Shown here piece by piece: positions 9,067 through 18,700 of a stretch of 49,698 nt of DNA. The position numbers and the translations under genes are program-made. The notes below the pieces were generated by a model. It saw only the letters and a program-made list of their open reading frames with translations, made no database searches and had not been told where the DNA came from. This DNA comes from Alphaproteobacteria bacterium (GTDB lineage Bacteria > Pseudomonadota > Alphaproteobacteria > GCA-2731375), in NCBI GenBank assembly GCA_016776605.1, contig JADHTB010000027.1, positions 1 through 49,698 of the forward strand, in the 5' to 3' direction. Numbering within the stretch: position 1 is the stretch's first letter; each line of letters starts with the position of its first letter.

Positions 9067-9143
9067 TTTTTATTTTCCTACCCTTTGGGTAACAGAACAG
9101 GGTTACTGATCACTTACTTTTTCAGTGTTAATTTTTTATAGGG

Positions 9144-9695
9144 TTAACGCTTCGGCTTGCTGTTGGTTCGTTTTGGCGGCACAAAACGGCCATGTACCCG
9201 GCCGCCACTGATCTTACTTTGCCCGGTGGCCAGGTTCATCACCAATTTATTTCCCCGCAAGACATCCTCGCCACGGCTCAGGACCACCGCGCCGGTTAAC
9301 GTCAGACGCTGTTCGGCGACCTCATAGATGGCCATGTCACCCTTGGCGTTTTCGGTCGCGGAAGAGACAAAAACCTTATCGATGGCATCAATGCGCACGA
9401 TTGTGCCGCCGGGCCCCGCGGTCTTGTTAGAATCGCCCTTGGCGGCAGGCAGATACCAGACTTTCAATTGTTCGGCGCGCAATTGGATGCGGCCTTGGAG
9501 GGCAACCACATTGCCGGAGAAAATAGCTAAATTCTCGTTCTGCCGGACCTCCAGATTATCGGCGTCGATATCGATGGGCTGGTCGGAATCCGGGCTGCCG
9601 GGCTGGCTTTGTCCTTGGGCCGCGACCAACGGTATTGCCGTGGACAGGGCCCATATGAGCCCCGCCAGGGCCAGGATATGGATGCGTCCGGCCAT
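9144..9695 (-). CDS. lptA: Periplasmic LPS-bridge protein LptA
   Basis: Forms the periplasmic bridge that carries LPS from LptC to LptD. The 183-residue protein begins with a signal peptide (hydrophobic stretch ILALAGLIWALSTAIPLVAA, cleavage probably after AAA-type residues near 26). An OstA/LptA jelly-roll domain follows: PIDIDADNLEVRQNENLAIF, GNVVALQGRIQLRAEQLKVW and VLRGNKLVMNLATGQSKI. The C-terminal tail is basic (PPKRTNSKPKR). It lies 3 bp after lptC and 77 bp before lptB; that gap is AT-rich and may hold a promoter for lptB-rpoN. Confidence 0.94.
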   Translation of the reverse strand: MAGRIHILALAGLIWALSTAIPLVAAQGQSQPGSPDSDQPIDIDADNLEVRQNENLAIFSGNVVALQGRIQLRAEQLKVWYLPAAKGDSNKTAGPGGTIVRIDAIDKVFVSSATENAKGDMAIYEVAEQRLTLTGAVVLSRGEDVLRGNKLVMNLATGQSKISGGRVHGRFVPPKRTNSKPKR

Positions 9696-9698
9696 GGC

Positions 9699-10397
9699 CT
9701 AACTCCTACCCGGTGCCATGGCGCGCATTTTTACATTGCCCTGGAAATACAACCGCTGGCCAAAATCCTCGATCATCAGGCGATCGGCCCGCAGGCTGCC
9801 GAACGGACCCTGACCGCGCACGGGAAGGTCCGTGGTCGCGCGCCCGATGTTGAGATCAATTTCAATAACACTCGCGTTGAATTCATAGCCCTGATCGGAA
9901 AAAAGGTTGATCGCGCCTTGCAGACGCAAATGCTGACGTAACTGATGGTAAATCCCGGTGTCCGCCAGAATCGTAAACCATTGGCCATCGGCCATGGACA
10001 TATCCGCCTGCAAATGGCTCAGGGTGATCAGGCGCTGGTCATTTGGATCCTGGACCGCCCGGTCGGCGGTAACGACAAAGGGATGGTTGCGGGCATCGGT
10101 GCCCAGATAGCGGGGCTGCAGCATGACCAAGTCCACCGCGCTGCCGTCCTCGGGCGCGGCATAGGACAAATGAAAGCCCGTGGTCTCGCTGAATTCGTTC
10201 GGCCAGATCACCACGGCAACCATCAGCCCCAGTGCCAGAACGGGCAGCAGTAGCTTCATCATCCCGACGAATCGGCTGTAGCGGGGCGAAACCCGCACCT
10301 GGCGGGGGGCCGGATCGAACTGAAAGCGCCGCGCCGCCGGCGGTGCCGTTTCCACCGCGCCGCCGTTTGTTGCCGTCTCGGTATCCATCATCGCCAT
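9699..10397 (-). CDS. lptC: LPS export system protein LptC
   Basis: Bitopic inner-membrane protein that passes LPS from LptB2FG to LptA. A basic, Pro-rich cytoplasmic N-terminus of about 45 residues leads into one membrane segment (MMKLLLPVLALGLMVAVVIW). A periplasmic beta-jelly-roll domain follows, with FVVTADRAVQDPNDQRLITL and LYFQGNVKMRAM. It is 232 residues, a little longer than in gammaproteobacteria, as usual in this class. Four bp separate it from kdsD and lptA, which indicates one operon. Confidence 0.93.
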   Translation of the reverse strand: MAMMDTETATNGGAVETAPPAARRFQFDPAPRQVRVSPRYSRFVGMMKLLLPVLALGLMVAVVIWPNEFSETTGFHLSYAAPEDGSAVDLVMLQPRYLGTDARNHPFVVTADRAVQDPNDQRLITLSHLQADMSMADGQWFTILADTGIYHQLRQHLRLQGAINLFSDQGYEFNASVIEIDLNIGRATTDLPVRGQGPFGSLRADRLMIEDFGQRLYFQGNVKMRAMAPGRS

Positions 10398-10400
10398 CTT

Positions 10401-11393
10401 CTAGGCAATGCCGGCGCGCAGGATATCATGCACGTGCAAGATGCCTTTGGGCAGACCATCCTCGGTCACGAACAGACAGGTGATATTGTTGGTATTCATG
10501 AAACCCAGGGCCTCCGCCGCCAGCGCCTTGGGGCGGATGGTCTTGGGCGCGTGGGTCATGACATCGCTGACCATCTTGCGCATTAGTTCGTCATCCATAT
10601 GACGGCTTAAATCGCCGTCCGTGACGATGCCCCTCAAGGCGCCGGCGCTATCCAAAACGCCAACGCAGCCAAAGCGTTTCTCGGTCATGGTCAAAAGCAC
10701 CACTGACATCATCGCATCGTCGGCGCACAGGGGCAGTTCCGCGCCCAGATGCATCAGATCCTCGACCTTGATGAATTCCCTGCCCAGGCGGCCGCCCGGG
10801 TGCAGTACCTGGAATTGATCCGCCGAGAAACCACGCCGTTGCATCAAGGCAACGGCCAGGGCATCGCCCAGGCCCAGCATCATGGTGGTCGAGGTCGTGG
10901 GCGCCAGCCCCATTGGGCAGGCCTCGGGCATGGCGGGCAGGACCAGTGTGACATCGGCCGCCGATTGCAGGGTAGAGTTCGCCTTGCCGACCATGGCCAG
11001 CAGCGGGATGCCGCGGAATTTGGCATAGGCGACCAGATCGTTCAGTTCCGCGGTTTCGCCGGAATTGGATAGGGCCAAAACGCCGTCATCCTGGCCGATC
11101 ATGCCCAGATCCCCGTGGCTGGCCTCGCCTGGGTGGACGTAATGGGCCGGCGTGCCGGTGGACGCCAGCGTGGCGGCGATCTTGCGGCCTATGTGGCCGC
11201 TTTTGCCCATGCCGCTGACCACCAACTTGCCCTTGATCTGGTCCAGCATATCCACGGCGGCATCGAAATTTTCGTCCAGGCTATCCGCCAGTTTGCGCAA
11301 GCCATCGGCTTCCAGGCCCAAAACCCGCGTTGCCGCCGCGCGGACATTACCATTGTCCGGCATCAATGCCTCATCTCGGGATTTTAGAGTCAC
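10401..11393 (-). CDS. kdsD: D-arabinose-5-phosphate isomerase (KpsF/GutQ family)
   Basis: Converts ribulose-5-phosphate to arabinose-5-phosphate, the first step of Kdo synthesis for LPS. The SIS domain spans about residues 40-180 with VSGMGKSGHIGRKIAATLAS and HGDLGMIGQDD. Two CBS domains follow, at about 215-325 (MTHAPKTIRPKALAAEALGF is in the second). The ATG at 11393 gives 330 residues; an ATG at 11363 is equally plausible and closer to typical N-termini. It heads the lptC-lptA-lptB block, so Kdo supply and LPS transport are co-transcribed. Confidence 0.94.
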   Translation of the reverse strand: MTLKSRDEALMPDNGNVRAAATRVLGLEADGLRKLADSLDENFDAAVDMLDQIKGKLVVSGMGKSGHIGRKIAATLASTGTPAHYVHPGEASHGDLGMIGQDDGVLALSNSGETAELNDLVAYAKFRGIPLLAMVGKANSTLQSAADVTLVLPAMPEACPMGLAPTTSTTMMLGLGDALAVALMQRRGFSADQFQVLHPGGRLGREFIKVEDLMHLGAELPLCADDAMMSVVLLTMTEKRFGCVGVLDSAGALRGIVTDGDLSRHMDDELMRKMVSDVMTHAPKTIRPKALAAEALGFMNTNNITCLFVTEDGLPKGILHVHDILRAGIA

Positions 11394-11582
11394 CTAATAA
11401 GCCTTTGAAATATTTGCGGTTTAATGCTGACATAGCCAGAAATTGTTAAAGCCGCACTAACAGACATGCGAAAATCGTGCCAACTCGTCGAATTATTTCA
11501 GTATGGGCAATTAGATGGGCTGGGTCAAACCAACATACAAGCCCGGTGGCGCCGGTGGCGCCGGGCAATTTTAATATCGCAT

Positions 11583-11682
11583 AGAGCATTTTCATTCTGA
11601 AAATGCTCAGATCTTTAGAATTAGAGCAATTTTTCCAATCAATTAGAATCGCTTCGCGATTCTCATTAATTCGGAATTGCTC
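11583..11682. repeat. Dispersed palindromic repeat, copy 2 (two-hairpin form)
   Basis: It starts with an 11-bp perfect stem (GAGCATTTTCA / TGAAAATGCTC, 3-nt loop). Next come AGATCTTTAGAATTAGAGCA, an AGAATCGC/GCGATTCT stem and a final AATTGCTCT. It ends against the RNase D stop codon. Only the last module of the family is absent. It may serve as terminator for rnd. The rest of the gap to kdsD (11394-11582) shows nothing gene-like. Confidence 0.9.
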
Positions 11683-12293
11683 TAGTGGGAGAATATATCC
11701 ATTGTCGACCAGCCGCCCAGGTCCAGTTCCGCCCGGCTGGGCAGGAAATCGAAACAGGCCTGGGCCAGGTGGCTGCGTCCTTCGCGGGCCAGCATGTCCT
11801 GCAACACCGCGTGCAGGCGGTGCAGGTGCAGCACGTCGTTGGCGGCGTAATCCAATTGCTGGGGTGACAGATCCGCCGCCCCCCAATCAGAGCTTTGCTG
11901 TTGCTTGGACAGATCGACACCTAAAAGCTCGCGGCACAGATCTTTCAGGCCGTGACGGTCGGTGTAGGTGCGCACCAGTTTCGAGGCAATTTTGGTGCAA
12001 TAAATCGGCGCACAGTCCACATTCAAATAACGTTTGATCATGGCGACATCGAAACGGGCGTAATGAAACAGCTTGGTCACCGCGGGATCGGTCAACAGGG
12101 TCGTTAAATTCGGCGCCTGATAGGCGCCTTGGGCGAATTGCACCAGATGGCAATCACCATCCCCGGCGGATAACTGAATCAGACACAGGCGGTCGCGGTG
12201 GGGGTCAAGGCCCATGGTTTCAGAATCGACCGCGACCATGGACCCGAAAGACAGGCCGTCGGGAAGATCGCCTTGGTAAAGATGATTGGCCAT
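11682..12293 (-). CDS. rnd: Ribonuclease D, short form (3'-5' exonuclease)
   Basis: A DEDD-family 3'-5' exoribonuclease domain that in the full enzyme trims tRNA 3' ends. The exo motifs are VAVDSETMGLDP (ExoI), LFHYARFDVAMIKRYL (ExoII) and LDYAANDVLHLHRLH (ExoIII, with Tyr and Asp). I chose the ATG at 12293 (MANHLYQGDLPDGLSFG), giving 203 residues. This is the exonuclease domain without HRDC domains, as is common in this class. Its gene lies 110 bp downstream of tRNA-Leu on the same strand, so co-transcription is possible. Confidence 0.92.
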   Translation of the reverse strand: MANHLYQGDLPDGLSFGSMVAVDSETMGLDPHRDRLCLIQLSAGDGDCHLVQFAQGAYQAPNLTTLLTDPAVTKLFHYARFDVAMIKRYLNVDCAPIYCTKIASKLVRTYTDRHGLKDLCRELLGVDLSKQQQSSDWGAADLSPQQLDYAANDVLHLHRLHAVLQDMLAREGRSHLAQACFDFLPSRAELDLGGWSTMDIFSH

Positions 12294-12403
12294 GGCGCGG
12301 CGACGCCCCTGTTGCAAGTGGATCCAAATTCAAGGGACCCGGCAGCTGGCCCATTTCGTCCCATCCCGTAAGCCTGCCACAAAAACAGGGAACTTAACGG
12401 GTA

Positions 12404-12490
12404 TGGTGCCCAGGAGAAGACTCGAACTTCCACGGGGTTACCCCCACTAGCACCTGAAGCTAGCGCGTCTGCCAATTCCGCCACCTGGGC
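12404..12490 (-). tRNA. tRNA-Leu (anticodon CAG)
   Basis: An 87-nt cloverleaf with encoded CCA. The acceptor stem GCCCAGG pairs with CCTGGGC. The anticodon stem CTAGC/GCTAG encloses TTCAGGT, which gives anticodon CAG. A long variable arm (GGGGTAACCCC) marks a class II tRNA, and the T arm contains GTTCGAG. It reads CUG leucine codons, the most frequent Leu codon in this GC-rich window. Confidence 0.97.
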
Positions 12491-12826
12491 CTCAGGGCGG
12501 CATCGATACTGCCCAGGCCGGGTATTGTCAAGCGAAGCCACGGCATGTGGCGATCGGGCGGGCGATGTTCTGCCGTGCCATAACGATTTTGCCGTCCGCC
12601 GCCGTCTTGATCGCCGATCAGAGCGGCATCTCGGTCCATCCCTTTGCGCCGGAAAGATAGAGACATTTTCAATCATATGCGCGCGGGCGGCGGCCTTGCG
12701 GCTGGTTTATGGAATAGCAACTGTTGGGATGGTGCAATCAGGGAAGGGCTATTATGATGCCGCCCATAAAATGGCACCAGCGGACGCGCACATCATTTTG
12801 ACTGCGAAAGATAAAGGTAAAGCAAC
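12491..12826. other. Intergenic region without a recognisable gene
   Basis: A 336-bp gap between divergent tRNA-Leu and the NDUFA9-like gene. It must hold both promoters. I see no conserved ORF, RNA or repeat. GAAAGATAAAGGTAAAG just before 12827 supplies a ribosome-binding site for the rightward gene. Confidence 0.6.
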
Positions 12827-13771
12827 ATGGGCAAGGTAACAGTCGTCGGCGGCGCCGGGTTCATCGGGCGCTATCTGGTCAAGCGGTTGGCGCAACAGGG
12901 TTGGCAGGTGCGCGTGGCGGTGCGGGACCCGGAAGCGGCGAGTTTTGTGAAGCCCATGGGTGCGGTGGGCCAGGTGCAGCCGATCCAGGCCAATATCCGC
13001 AATGAAGCCTCCATCGCCCGCGCCGTGGCGGGGGCTGATCTGGTGATCAATCTGGCCGGCCTGATGTTTCCCGGTGGGGCGCAAAACTTTCAGGCGGTGC
13101 ATGAAGATGGCGCCGCGACCGTGGCCCGCGCCGCCCATGCGGCAGGGGTGGGGCGCCTGATCCATGTTTCGGCCCTTGGTGCCGAGCGGGATGCAGGCAG
13201 CAAATATGCCCGCAGCAAGGACGCCGGCGAGGTTGCGGTGCGGGATGCCTTTCCCACCGCAACCATTGTCCGGCCTTCGACCATATTTGGACCGGAAGAC
13301 CAATTTTTTAATCTGTTTGCCAGGCTGGCGACTATTTTGCCTGTCATGCCTCTGCTGGGTGGTGGCAATAGCCGCATGCAGCCGGTCTATGTAGGGGATG
13401 TCGCCCAGGCGATTGCCGCCCTGGCGCGGGATACGGCGCCGACGGGCGGTATCTATGAACTAGGCGGCCCCCAGGTTTTAAGCATGGCGGAGCTGATGGC
13501 CATTGTGTGCGAACAAACCGGACGCAAACGCCTGGCCGTTCCGCTGCCGTTCGCGCTTGCCAAATTTTATGCCTTCTTCCTGCAATTAATGCCTTGGCGG
13601 ATATTGACCATGGATCAGGTTGAGATGTTGAAGACGGACAATGTGGTCAGCGGCGAATGCCCGGGCCTGGCCGAACTTGGCGTGACGCCGACGCCTCTGG
13701 ATGCGGTTCTGCCCAGCTATTTATACCGCTACCGCAAGGCCGGCAGATTGCCCTCGACGGAGCAGGTCTAG
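12827..13771 (+). CDS. NDUFA9-family NAD(P)-binding protein (atypical SDR)
   Basis: A 314-residue extended or atypical short-chain dehydrogenase resembling the complex I NDUFA9 subunit family. The Rossmann motif VVGGAGFIGRYLVKRL is at residues 6-21. Conserved stretches include INLAGLMFPGG, VSALGAERDAGSKYARSK and the ATIVRPSTIFGPEDQFFN segment. Bacterial members have been linked to complex I or ubiquinone functions, but the enzyme activity is not established. Its stop overlaps by four bases the stop of the convergent SDR gene. Confidence 0.88.
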   Translation: MGKVTVVGGAGFIGRYLVKRLAQQGWQVRVAVRDPEAASFVKPMGAVGQVQPIQANIRNEASIARAVAGADLVINLAGLMFPGGAQNFQAVHEDGAATVARAAHAAGVGRLIHVSALGAERDAGSKYARSKDAGEVAVRDAFPTATIVRPSTIFGPEDQFFNLFARLATILPVMPLLGGGNSRMQPVYVGDVAQAIAALARDTAPTGGIYELGGPQVLSMAELMAIVCEQTGRKRLAVPLPFALAKFYAFFLQLMPWRILTMDQVEMLKTDNVVSGECPGLAELGVTPTPLDAVLPSYLYRYRKAGRLPSTEQV

Positions 13772-14640
13772 GACTCTTCCGGCTCTAAATCCAGATCCAG
13801 CTTTTCCCGCAAGGCCCGGTAATAATCCGGGTCGCTCAGGGCGCCGAGGGCGACGAATTCCTCGTCGCTCATGGCCGCCCGGCGGTCGATCGCCTGAATG
13901 CCAAAGCCAACCGGGTAGCGCAATTTGGGCTGTTCGGCGGCCAAGGCCCCGGCGATGACCGCGGCCACCTGTGCGGCGGGCGAGGCACTGGGGATGCCGA
14001 CGCCGAAAAAACGGCCATTGCGGCGCATGGCCGGCTTGTAGGGCGAGGCGCGGTCGTAATGCACCGGGGTATTTTCGAAAATCGCCGAGCTAACCACGCC
14101 CGGTTCGATGATCGCCACCCGGATGCCAAAGGGCGCGACTTCCTGGGCCAGAGCTTCCGAGAATGCCTCGACCGCGAATTTCGAGGCGCAATAGGCCGCC
14201 TGATTGGCCCAGGCGACGCGCCCCAGAAAAGACGATAGATTGACAATGGCGCCATGCCGGCGTTCGCGCATGCCGGGCAGGACGGCCTGGGTCAGCTTCA
14301 CCGGGCCCCAGTAGTTGGCTTCGAATAGTGCCCGGTGCTCGTCCTCTGGATAGGTTTCGACGGGCGAGGAACTGGACAGACCGGCATTGTTGATCAGCAC
14401 ATCAATGCGGCCCTCGGCGGCGATAATCCGTTCCACACAGGCCAGCATGGATTGATTATCGGATACATCCAGGGTTTCGATTTCCAATGCCAGGCCCTCG
14501 GCTTCCGCCTGCGCCCGCAAGGCGCCCGCCTTGGCGGTGTTGCGCATGCTGGCATAGACCTTGTAGCCAAGCCGGCCCAGATGCAGCGCCGTGGCATGGC
14601 CGATGCCGGTGCTGGTGCCACTGATGAGGCAGATTTCCAT
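13768..14640 (-). CDS. SDR family oxidoreductase
   Basis: Classical short-chain dehydrogenase/reductase of 290 residues. The cofactor motif is ISGTSTGIGHATALHL (TGxxxGIG type) near residues 6-21. NNAG is in the DVLINNAGLSS segment, and the catalytic Tyr and Lys are in YCASKFAVEAF. The C-terminal extension (about residues 190-290) includes a substrate-lid region. The substrate is unknown. It lies 17 bp upstream of uppP on the same strand order, so the gene pair may share a transcript, though no functional link is evident. Confidence 0.9.
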   Translation of the reverse strand: MEICLISGTSTGIGHATALHLGRLGYKVYASMRNTAKAGALRAQAEAEGLALEIETLDVSDNQSMLACVERIIAAEGRIDVLINNAGLSSSSPVETYPEDEHRALFEANYWGPVKLTQAVLPGMRERRHGAIVNLSSFLGRVAWANQAAYCASKFAVEAFSEALAQEVAPFGIRVAIIEPGVVSSAIFENTPVHYDRASPYKPAMRRNGRFFGVGIPSASPAAQVAAVIAGALAAEQPKLRYPVGFGIQAIDRRAAMSDEEFVALGALSDPDYYRALREKLDLDLEPEES

Positions 14641-14657
14641 GCTATTGCCCTAACCGA

Positions 14658-15458
14658 TCAGCCGTAAATCCAATAAAATAGCCCGGCGCCCAAAATCAGG
14701 CGGTAGATGACAAACGGGGTGTACGTGGCATGGCGCAACCAGCGCATCATCCAAAACACTGCCAATAACGCCGTTGCGAAAGCTAAAATCGCGGCGACCA
14801 AGGCCTCCAGACCCAGGGCGAATTGTCCGTGCCGCACCACCTCCAGGCTGGCATAGCCGCCCGCCGCCATGATGATCGGGATCGACAGCAGTAACGAAAT
14901 GCGCGCCGCATCCGACCGTTCATAACCCAGGCCGCGGGCCGCCGTGATGGTAATGCCTGAGCGCGAGGTGCCCGGCAGCAGCGCCAGGGTCTGGGCCGCG
15001 CCGATCAGCAGAATACCGCCGTAACCCAATTGCTCCATCCGGTTGACCCGCAGGCACAGCCGGTCCACCAGCCATAATAACAGGCCGAATACGACCGTGG
15101 TCCAGGCAATGATGATTGGCGAACGCAACTGCTCCAGATAGCCGCGGCTGGCTAAAACATAACCCACCGCCAGCGCCGGCAAGGTGCCCAGGGCGATCAG
15201 CAGAAACAGCCGGGCGTTTCCATCAAAGCGTCCGCGCAACAGGGCCAGCAGACCGAAAAACATATTCGCCACATCCTGGCGGAAATACACCATCACCGCA
15301 CCCAGGGTGCCCAGATGCACGGCGATATCGATGGTTGGTCCCTGGTCGGGCCAATCGCCGATCAGGGGCACCAGGATCAAATGGGCCGAGGAGGAGATGG
15401 GCAAAAATTCGGTTATCCCCTGGACCACGGCGACGACAATCAATTGCAGCAAACTCAC
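14658..15458 (-). CDS. uppP: Undecaprenyl-diphosphatase UppP/BacA
   Basis: Membrane phosphatase that recycles undecaprenyl pyrophosphate to the monophosphate carrier used for peptidoglycan and O-antigen. The signature motifs are QGITEFLPISSSAHLIL (residues 13-29) and LLPGTSRSGITITAAR. About eight hydrophobic segments span the protein. I place the start at the GTG at 15458 (VSLLQLIVVAVVQG), with GGAG upstream, giving 266 residues, the usual length. The frame extends further, but the extra residues are unlike UppP. Confidence 0.95.
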   Translation of the reverse strand: MSLLQLIVVAVVQGITEFLPISSSAHLILVPLIGDWPDQGPTIDIAVHLGTLGAVMVYFRQDVANMFFGLLALLRGRFDGNARLFLLIALGTLPALAVGYVLASRGYLEQLRSPIIIAWTTVVFGLLLWLVDRLCLRVNRMEQLGYGGILLIGAAQTLALLPGTSRSGITITAARGLGYERSDAARISLLLSIPIIMAAGGYASLEVVRHGQFALGLEALVAAILAFATALLAVFWMMRWLRHATYTPFVIYRLILGAGLFYWIYG

Positions 15459-15543
15459 GTGAGAACTCCAGCCTTGACCAGTCTGTATACGGCTGATTCG
15501 CAACTCCCACACAGTGCCATACCGCGCGGCGGATGACACTAGT

Positions 15544-15590
15544 GGTGCGAACCAAACAGAAGAGTCCTTCGGTTTGGTGTCTTGCGCACC
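15544..15590. promoter_or_regulatory. Imperfect inverted repeat between uppP and the RTX gene
   Basis: GGTGCGAACCAAAC at 15544-15557 pairs with GTTTGGT and CGCACC at 15572-15590, with a short bulge. It lies in the shared upstream region of two divergent genes. It could be an operator or a transcript hairpin; the sequence does not decide. Downstream, around 15690-15720, the DNA is AT-rich and may hold the RTX promoter. Confidence 0.4.
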
Positions 15591-15785
15591 ATACAAATGG
15601 AGAATAAGGCAAGATTCCCATTTGATGCTGGAATTGTATTCGGCAATTTCCGAATCGCATGAATGGATTTGGCCAGGGTCGAAAACAATTTAATTGATCG
15701 AATATTAATATTTTGTTTACCATTGCCACCGGCGCGCGCGGCGTGGGCAAAAGCACACGATTTAGGACATGCATGGGGGCGGATC

Positions 15786-18700
15786 ATGGCGAATATTATT
15801 GGAACATCCGGCGACGATATCCTGTTCGGAACAGCATTTGATGACTGGCTTGATGGTCTGGATGGCATTGACGTTCTCAATGCCGGCGACGGGCAGGACG
15901 GACTGTCCGGCGGCATTGGGAATGATTTCTTGTATGGCGGTGCTGGCGACGACTGGCTGAATGGCGGTCCGGGCGATGACCTTCTCGATGGCGGTGCAAA
16001 CGGACCCAATGTCGATACTGTGGACTATGGTGACAGTCCGAGCGGCGTTAACATAAATCTGGCAACCGGGACCGCCAATGATGGCTGGGGTGGCACTGAC
16101 ACACTGATCAATATTGAAGGGGTCGTCGGTTCAAGTTTCGACGACGTATTGATCGGCGATGGTGGCTATAACTGGTTCAGACCAGGCGCCGGCAACGATT
16201 ACGTGGATGCGGCCGGTGGCTTTGATGTTCTTTTCTATTCGGATCCTGGCTTGAACGGCGTGATTATCGACCTTGACGCCGGCACGGCACAGGGGCTGGA
16301 TGCATTCGGCAACGTGTTCAACGATATCGTGCTCAACTTCGAGGCGGTCCACGGCAGCTTTGGTAATGACATCATCACGCTTGCAATCGGCGACGGCTAT
16401 GCGTTCGGCCAGGCAGGTAATGATGAGATCTATGGCCAGGCGGGCAATAACAACCTGATCGGCGGCAGCGGTGATGATATTCTCGACGGCGGTGCGGATT
16501 GGGACTCGGTGGATTATTACGACGATGGCAACGATGGGTTCAGCGCGATAACCCAGGGCGCGGTCGTCGATCTTGGCGCCGGTACCGCGACCGACGGCTG
16601 GGGGGGCACGGATACCCTTTTCAACATCGAGAGCGTCGGAGGTTCACAACTCGATGACGTCATCGTCGGTGACGGCAACGATAATCATCTGACCGGCGGC
16701 GCCGGAAACGATAACATCGACGGCGCCGTCGGACACGACTACGTCGTCGGCGGCTCCGGCAACGATAATTTGACCGGCGGCTCGGGTAACGACACCCTCG
16801 ACTATTCAGAAAATAGCTACTGGAATGAATTGCCGGTTACCCAAGGCGTCACGGTGAACCTGGCGACGGGTGTTGCTACCGACAACTGGGGCAACACCGA
16901 TACGCTTTCCGGCTTCGAGAATATACAGGGCTCCAACTTGGACGACACGCTGACCGGCGCTGGCGGCGGCGGTAACCTGATCGGCGGCGACGGCAACGAT
17001 ACGATTACCGGCGGCGGTGGCTCCGACTGGTTGTACGGCGGCGCCGGAAACGATAATATCGACGGCGCCGGCGGACACGACTATGTCGTCGGCGGCTCCG
17101 GCAACGACGATTTGACCGGCGGCTCGGGTAACGACACCGTCGATTATTCGGAAAATAACTACTGGAATGAATTGCCGGTTACCCAAGGCGTCACGGTGAA
17201 CCTGGCGACGGGTGTTGCTGCCGACAACTGGGGCGACACCGATACGCTTTCCGGCTTCGAAAATATACGGGGCTCGAACTTGGACGACACGCTGATCGGC
17301 GCTGGTGGCGGCGGTAGCCTGACCGGCGGCGGCGGCAACGATACGATCACCGGCGGCGGTGGCTTCGACTGGTTGCGGGGTGACAGCGGCAACGACAGTC
17401 TCAACGGCGGCGGCGGCTATGATATCGCCAGCTATCGGTACGAGAACTTCGGTGACATTCCGACGATAAATGGCGGCATCGTCGCGCACTTGGGCGCCGT
17501 TAGCACGGTTATCGACAGATGGGGCAATACCGACACATTGTCGAGTATCGAGCGGGTTGACGGCTCCCACGGCGACGACATCATGAGCGCCGACGCCGGG
17601 TTTTCCGGCAGCTATGGTGACTTTACCGAGTTCCAGGGCATGGGTGGTGACGACACCATCACAGGCAATGGCACAACCCGGATATCCTATTTCAGTTCCC
17701 CGGACGGCATCCTAGCCAATCTATCATTGGCCACGGTTACCTTCACTGATCCTGGAACCACCACGGTCGCCGCTTTAACGGTGTTGGATGGTTGGGGCGG
17801 CACCGACAGCATCGGTTCCGGCATCTTTAGCCTGCATGCCACCGATTACGATGACTATGTCCTAGGCAGCGCCATTGGCGAGGAAATTCAACTCAGGGGC
17901 GGCAATGATTGGGTCGACGGCGGGAGCGGTATAGATACATTGCGCTACAACGCGCCGGGATCCGTGCACGTCAATCTGGCTGATGGCATCACCTACAACG
18001 ACGGCTGGGGCGGCGTGGATACGCTGCTCAATATTGAGAATATTCGTGGCGGCAACAATGCCGATATGCTGATCGGCGACGCCGACGACAATAAACTGCA
18101 AGGCGAAGGTGGCAACGACCTGCTGCAAGGTGGCGGCGGTGACGATGAAATTTACGGCGGCAGCGGCATCGATGTTATCGAAGGCGGTGACGGCATCGAC
18201 TACATGCTCGGCGGGTCGGGCGACGACACCCTCACCGGCGGGTCGGGGATCGGCGACTACATCTATGCCGGTGGCAACGGCGAAGGTGCATTCGATTACG
18301 ACATTGCCAGCTTTAGCGATGCATCGGGAAGCCTAGTCGCAAACCTCGGCGCCGTAGCGACGGTCAGTGGTGCCGGTGTCGGCACCGATACCTTAAGCCA
18401 TGTCGAGTACGTTCGCGGTGGCCAGTTCGACGACATCTTCAACGTCGATGTCAGTTTCCAGAGCTCCTTTACCAATGCGGTCGATGTCGAGGGCCTAGGT
18501 GGCAACGACGAGATCACGGGTAACGGCGCGACCCGGCTCCGGTTCTTCAAGGCTGAAGCCGGTGTTACAGTGGATCTTGCCCTGGGGGTGTCCTATGGCA
18601 GCGATGGCATCGACAGCGCGAACGTGGGCTGGGATACCTTCACCGGCGTAAGAGGGGCCTGGGGCTCGTTGTTCGATGATATCCTGCTTGGCAGTGCCGG

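Noticed and set aside
11446..11886. A minus-strand open frame overlapping RNase D and the repeat
   Set aside because: It runs in another frame of the conserved rnd gene and through a repeat element; low-complexity product without family features.
16806..17570. A 254-residue open frame on the minus strand inside the RTX gene
   Set aside because: It is an antisense shadow of the RTX repeats; the same repetitive composition creates it. It has no plausible start signal or family features.
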